DNA from: Clostridia bacterium
Lineage (GTDB): Bacteria > Bacillota > Clostridia > Oscillospirales > QAKW01
DNA: 10,051 bases
Assembly: GCA_017442025.1 (NCBI GenBank)
Contig: JAFSBD010000268.1
Location: 1-10,051, forward strand
Direction of reading: 5' to 3'
Shown in pieces: positions 7,587 to 10,051 of the stretch. Below the pieces are notes generated by a model. That model did no database searches, was not told the DNA's origin, and saw only the letters and a program-made list of their open reading frames with translations. Both the position numbers and the translations under genes were made by a program. How positions within the stretch are numbered: position 1 is the first letter of the stretch; each line of letters opens with the position of its first letter.

Positions 7587-7679
7587 AGTGATATTGAAAC
7601 CTTACGGTTTCAGTGATATTATATTCGCCCTATAAACTGTCCGAAGGACAATATCACTCGCCGTTAGGCGAATATAACT
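7587..7679. repeat. Array of small hairpins separated by 9-base direct and inverted repeats
   Basis: AGTGATATT occurs at 7587-7595 and 7612-7620, its exact complement AATATCACT at 7650-7658, and a one-mismatch version AATATAACT at 7671-7679. Between them sit hairpins GAAACC-ttac-GGTTTC (7596-7611), TGTCC-gaa-GGACA (7638-7650) and CGCC-gtta-GGCG (7659-7670). ATATTCGCC (7621-7629) also pairs with GGCGAATAT (7667-7675), which crosses the AGTGATATT/AATATCACT pairing. The block could therefore switch between folds or form a pseudoknot-like structure. Confidence 0.7.
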
Positions 7680-7708
7680 GTGGCACCTTCCATAAGGAAG
7701 GTGCCACA
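7679..7708. repeat. Perfect 13-bp hairpin
   Basis: TGTGGCACCTTCC (7679-7691) and GGAAGGTGCCACA (7696-7708) form a perfect 13-bp stem with the tetraloop ATAA. On the plus strand it is followed after three bases by the terminal inverted repeat GGGTCTCTTTTTG. It is the most stable hairpin of the element and lies 28 bases past the stop of the acyltransferase-like gene in that gene's direction of transcription. Confidence 0.85.
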
Positions 7709-7735
7709 ATCGGGTCTCTTTTTGAGCAGGAATCT

Positions 7736-8335
7736 TCAATCCTCAAAGCAGTATTCATGAGGCTTTTCTTTTGCGATTTCCGCCAACCGCTGTTCCCAAC
7801 TTTCGGGATCGAAGAAAAGATCTCCCATGCGCAGAGATTCGTTTTTATAAATTTCTCCACTGCATATTTTATATCCGGCCGGGACCAGCGTGTTGCCGAC
7901 AACCGTTGCATTACAGTCGATATGTGCACCGTCGCAACACATACTGCTGGTATTGATGACCGCACCGGCGGAAATTCTGCATCCTGTATTTAAAACGCAC
8001 CCCGAATGAACGACCGCCATCGGTTCAACAATGCAACCTTGCATGATCTGAGCAGAAGGCGCAATATATGCCTTGGGGGAAACAAGAGAAATAATGGCAT
8101 AGCCGGCTTCCTGCAGCTTCCGGATGTATTTTAGCCTTTCATCGGGTGATTCCAGGGCAACAAATGCCAGCGAATACTCTGCGGCCAGTTCCTCATAGTC
8201 GGCTATTTTTCCAAGAGCATCCGGCAGATCATCATCCAGAAAATCAATTTTCTCAAAGGATCTCATGGAGCTCGCAGTCTCTTTAGCGATGCATCCGAAC
8301 ATTTTTCCGCCGATTATTAATAAGTTCTTGTTCAT
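7736..8335 (-). CDS. NeuD/PglD-like hexapeptide acyltransferase homologue, probable catalytic His missing
   Basis: This 199-aa protein has the NeuD/PglD layout. An N-terminal Rossmann-like domain holds the nucleotide-sugar site (L-L-I-I-G-G-K-M-F-G, residues 5-14; D-F-L-D-D-D at 31-36). A left-handed beta-helix of hexapeptide repeats runs from about 90 to 155. Active family members acetylate amino-sugars for surface glycans. In PglD the segment N-T-S-S-x3-H carries the catalytic His. Here N-T-S-S is at 128-131 but the aligned position is Asp135 in M-C-C-D-G, and the usual C-terminal coil and G-x-P-A-K end are replaced by a short acidic tail. It may be a sugar-binding or regulatory relative rather than an active enzyme. 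The start at 8335 has AAGGA about 12 bases upstream. A leader with a terminator precedes the gene. No glycan genes are nearby in this window. Confidence 0.8.
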   Translation of the reverse strand: MNKNLLIIGGKMFGCIAKETASSMRSFEKIDFLDDDLPDALGKIADYEELAAEYSLAFVALESPDERLKYIRKLQEAGYAIISLVSPKAYIAPSAQIMQGCIVEPMAVVHSGCVLNTGCRISAGAVINTSSMCCDGAHIDCNATVVGNTLVPAGYKICSGEIYKNESLRMGDLFFDPESWEQRLAEIAKEKPHEYCFED

Positions 8336-8372
8336 TTGTTGGGTTCATCCTTCGGTCGCGCTGTTTTGCCCC

Positions 8373-8422
8373 AAAAAAGAAAATGCAGAGGGCGGCTATT
8401 CTTAGCGGCTCTCTGCATTTTT
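8373..8422. terminator. Intrinsic terminator with long stem, usable in both directions
   Basis: AAAATGCAGAG (8380-8390) pairs with CTCTGCATTTT (8411-8421), with further inner pairing of GCT (8395-8397) with AGC (8404-8406) around the loop ATTCTT. A-run 8373-8378 gives a U-tract on the minus-strand transcript, and TTTTT (8418-8422) does so on the plus strand. It can end the ATPase transcript and the leader RNA, and it lies between the 8530 promoter and the start of the NeuD-like gene. Confidence 0.85.
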
Positions 8423-8523
8423 GTTTGACAATTGGCGTTATTTTAAAGGAAAAGCAATTGACTATGCGCGAAAACCGTGGGGATAGCGGCTTATAAATCG
8501 GACTGCTTTCCTTCTGGGATCAT
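8373..8523 (-). ncRNA. Candidate leader or small RNA upstream of the NeuD-like gene
   Basis: A perfect promoter at 8530-8558 should start transcription near A8523, and an intrinsic terminator ends at about 8373. This gives a transcript of about 150 bases with no credible ORF. Near its 5' end AAGGAAAGCA (complement of 8504-8513) can pair with TGCTTTTCCTT (complement of 8446-8456), with one unpaired base, enclosing about 47 bases with weaker inner pairings (CTAT/ATAG at 8462-8465 and 8483-8486). Either this is an independent small RNA, or it is a 5' leader in which the terminator controls read-through into the gene at 8335. I matched it to no known riboswitch class: no T-box signature or other familiar motif was seen. 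Confidence 0.4.
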
Positions 8524-8529
8524 ACTTGC

Positions 8530-8558
8530 ATTATAGCGGGTATTTTATAAAATGTCAA
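8530..8558 (-). promoter_or_regulatory. Perfect consensus promoter upstream of the leader and NeuD-like gene
   Basis: On the minus strand: TTGACA (8553-8558), a 17-base spacer and TATAAT (8530-8535). All twelve hexamer bases and the spacer length are optimal. It begins 27 bases past the stop of the ATPase gene and is about 190 bases ahead of the next start codon, with a terminator in between. Confidence 0.85.
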
Positions 8559-8584
8559 TGAAAGTTTGAAAAAATAATTGCATA

Positions 8585-9904
8585 TCAGATAAACATAGCC
8601 AGAAAATGCGGAAGGGTGCATTTTTTATCGGCAACGCCTACATTCCCGCCGATCAACTTGATTGCAACAGATGGAGCGAATTCATCGATAAAAGAGTCGA
8701 GCGATTTTGTGGCGGCATTACCGGCTTTTACTTCGATGGGAATGACTTCGCCATTCTTTTCAATCAAAAATTCAAGCTCCGATTTGTCGCCTTTTTTATA
8801 ATAGTGAAGCGTATAGCCGTTTTTAACGAGGGTTTCGGCAACAAAGTTTTCATAGATGCCGCCCTTGGCGAAGCCTTTCAACGTTCCGTTCAGCAAGGCT
8901 TGTTTGGTCGCAAATCCAAACAGCGCAAGCAAAAGCCCGGTATCGGCAATATAGAGTTTGAATTCATTATCTTTTTCGTAGGCTTTCAGTGGCAGTGTCG
9001 GGATCGTGGTATTATAACACATATAAGCCATATTTGCATCGCGAAGCCATTGCACGCTATCACCGAATTTGCGGGAGGTTGCCTTATGTTCAACCTCGGA
9101 ATACTTGAATTTTTTATTCTCTTTGGCAAGTTGGCGAGGAATACTGTCGTAGCACTGACGAACCTTTACCTTTTCGGCACCCTTGGCGTGTTGCGAGATA
9201 TCGTCTGCGTAGGATGCCAAAATTTTATCTTGAATCTCTTGCACCTTGGTGAAATCCTTAAACTGAGCAAAACTTGCCACTACCTCGGGCATACCGCCCA
9301 CAACAAGATATTCACGCAGCAGACTTTCATACTTTTCGTGGATCTCCGGCGGCATTTTTTCTTTGGAATCGTAAAAGCTTTTCAAATAGGCAATCGTTTC
9401 ATTGGTGTAACCATATGCCCATAAGAACTCTTCAAAATCCATGGAATACATCATCACGGTTTTTTCGTAACCCACAGGGATCGACTCAACAGGCTTAACC
9501 TCGCGATCATCATCCTTGCCGTAGGCTAAGCCGAGAAGTGAACCCGAGGCAATCACATCATAGCGGCCGTCCTCCGCAAGGAATTTCAAGGCTGTGCGTG
9601 CCCCTGCGCACTTTTGAATTTCATCAAGAAAAATCAGCGTTTTGCCCGGAATCAGTTTTACCCCCGGAATGTTCGCGGTCAATCTTTTATATATTTCTTC
9701 TGCGGTCTTGTCGCCATCAAAAATGATCTTCAGGCTTTTCTGTTCGTGAAAATTGATTTCCACAAAGCTTTCATATTCATTTTTGCCAAATGCGCGGATA
9801 AGATAAGTTTTCCCGATCTGCCTTGCTCCCTTTACCAAGAGGCACTCTTTTTTATCTTGCGTTTTCCAAGCGAGAAGTGTATCATACATTTTCCGTTTCA
9901 ACAT
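8585..9904 (-). CDS. AAA_14 / DUF4143 family ATP-binding protein
   Basis: A complete 439-aa member of the large prokaryotic AAA_14-DUF4143 family. The ATPase half shows Walker A G-A-R-Q-I-G-K-T (26-33), Walker B L-I-F-L-D-E-I-Q (90-97) and the sensor-like V-I-A-S-G-S-L-L (117-124). The middle (about 150-340) holds the helical region with E-Y-L-V-V-G-G-M-P-E (198-207). The C-terminal DUF4143 part carries PD-(D/E)xK-nuclease-like residues: Glu352, the E-L-E-F segment (376-379) and E-V-K (391-393). The family's true role is unsettled; members are often present in many copies per genome and are spread by transfer. The start at 9904 has GAGGTGAT about 3 bases upstream. It is transcribed alone, with a perfect promoter at 9930-9958 and an upstream array of 33-bp-spaced repeats. 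Confidence 0.93.
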   Translation of the reverse strand: MLKRKMYDTLLAWKTQDKKECLLVKGARQIGKTYLIRAFGKNEYESFVEINFHEQKSLKIIFDGDKTAEEIYKRLTANIPGVKLIPGKTLIFLDEIQKCAGARTALKFLAEDGRYDVIASGSLLGLAYGKDDDREVKPVESIPVGYEKTVMMYSMDFEEFLWAYGYTNETIAYLKSFYDSKEKMPPEIHEKYESLLREYLVVGGMPEVVASFAQFKDFTKVQEIQDKILASYADDISQHAKGAEKVKVRQCYDSIPRQLAKENKKFKYSEVEHKATSRKFGDSVQWLRDANMAYMCYNTTIPTLPLKAYEKDNEFKLYIADTGLLLALFGFATKQALLNGTLKGFAKGGIYENFVAETLVKNGYTLHYYKKGDKSELEFLIEKNGEVIPIEVKAGNAATKSLDSFIDEFAPSVAIKLIGGNVGVADKKCTLPHFLAMFI

Positions 9905-9929
9905 AAAATCACCTCATTTCTTGAGCTTT

Positions 9930-9958
9930 ATTATAGTATAGTATTACGGCTTTGTCAA
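9930..9958 (-). promoter_or_regulatory. Perfect consensus promoter of the AAA/DUF4143 gene
   Basis: On the minus strand: TTGACA (9953-9958), a 17-base spacer and TATAAT (9930-9935). The start codon is about 25 bases downstream of the -10 box, so the untranslated leader is short and mostly consists of the ribosome site. Confidence 0.87.
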
Positions 9959-9961
9959 CGT

Positions 9962-10047
9962 TTATGCATATTTTGGATGGTTGAAAAAGTTAAATTATGC
10001 ATATTTTTGGATAACCAAAAACAAAAATTATGCATATTTTCGGCGAT
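9962..10047. repeat. Three direct repeats at exact 33-bp spacing, with TATGCATA palindromes
   Basis: TTATGCATATTTTGGAT starts at 9962, TTATGCATATTTTTGGAT at 9995, and TTATGCATATTTTCGGCGAT at 10028. Each contains the 8-base palindrome TATGCATA (9963-9970, 9996-10003, 10029-10036). The step is 33 bases both times, close to three helix turns, so bound proteins would line up on one face. The first palindrome is 5 bases upstream of the -35 box of the ATPase promoter. The spacers of 15-16 bases are A-rich and unrelated. The array reaches the window edge and may continue. Confidence 0.85.
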
Positions 10048-10051
10048 CTAC

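Larger units (their letters stand above)
7502..7724. mobile_element. Candidate MITE or structured repeat with 13-bp terminal inverted repeats
   Basis: CAAAAAGAGACCC (7502-7514) and GGGTCTCTTTTTG (7712-7724) are perfect 13-base inverted repeats bounding 223 bases with no credible gene. Most of the interior is palindromic: GGAGAC/GTCTCC (7518-7523, 7540-7545), CACTTT/AAAGTG (7571-7576, 7585-7590), GAAACC/GGTTTC, TGTCC/GGACA, CGCC/GGCG and a 13-bp stem at 7679-7708. I see no transposase and no clear target-site duplication. It fills the gap between the acyltransferase-like gene and the promoter of the DUF898-like gene. It may be a non-autonomous element, or a structured RNA closed by the terminal stem. 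On both strands the outward end finishes in TTTTTG, so it may also act as a transcription terminator. Confidence 0.5.

Noticed and set aside
2951..7929. A 15-base identical stretch (AGTCGATATGTGCAC) in the secreted protein gene and in the NeuD-like gene
   Set aside because: In both places it encodes A-H-I-D within otherwise unrelated proteins, with nothing shared outside it. Chance codon choice is the simplest explanation.
7613..7993. A plus-strand open frame through the hairpin element into the NeuD-like gene
   Set aside because: Its first part is translated hairpin repeat and its second part is antisense to a well-supported gene. No ribosome site was seen.
8606..9424. A 272-codon open frame on the plus strand
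   Set aside because: It is antisense to the AAA/DUF4143 ATPase. The translated product looks like low-complexity shadow sequence and there is no promoter or ribosome site.
9962..10047. A CRISPR array
   Set aside because: The repeated unit is only about 17-18 bases with 15-16-base A-rich spacers and the copies differ. No cas gene is present.

Overview
The window reads like the chromosome of an anaerobic, low-to-medium GC Firmicute, most likely an uncultured clostridial lineage. This rests on strong Shine-Dalgarno sequences with some GTG starts, consensus sigma-A promoters, Gram-positive style lipoprotein and signal peptides, intrinsic terminators with U-tracts, and families common in gut Clostridia (small ribbon-helix-helix regulators, AAA/DUF4143 ATPases). 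No species assignment is possible from the sequence alone. Seven of the eight genes lie on the minus strand; only the small regulator gene at 4952 is on the plus strand.

Bases 1-4841 (minus): a four-gene operon read right to left. It starts with a one-pass membrane protein (GTG start at 4841). This overlaps by 4 bases a large secreted protein of 777 aa. Two lipoproteins follow at short spacing, and the second runs off the left edge. All four products are exported or membrane-anchored, and none has a function I can name. A promoter with TTGACA and an extended TATAAT box (4896-4925) drives the operon. An 8-bp-arm inverted repeat lies over the -10 box. A divergent ribbon-helix-helix regulator gene starts at 4952, so the arrangement looks like an autoregulated switch controlling an envelope operon.

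Bases 5138-7495: a shared bidirectional terminator separates the regulator from a 740-aa minus-strand protein. This protein fuses a DUF898-like membrane domain (four repeats), Sel1/TPR-like helical repeats, a further membrane segment, an extracytoplasmic region, a Pro/Thr linker and a lipocalin-like C-terminal domain. It has its own promoter at 7467-7495.

Bases 7502-7724: a non-coding 223-bp block bounded by perfect 13-bp terminal inverted repeats and almost entirely made of nested hairpins. It is the most unusual structure in the window and resembles a MITE or a structured-RNA repeat.

Bases 7736-8558: a NeuD/PglD-like hexapeptide acyltransferase that appears to lack the catalytic histidine. 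It is preceded by a leader or small RNA (about 150 nt) with a perfect promoter and an intrinsic terminator placed before the gene.

Bases 8585-10051: a complete stand-alone AAA_14/DUF4143 ATPase with a perfect consensus promoter. Upstream of that promoter are three copies of an AT-rich repeat containing the palindrome TATGCATA, spaced exactly 33 bp apart and reaching the window edge.
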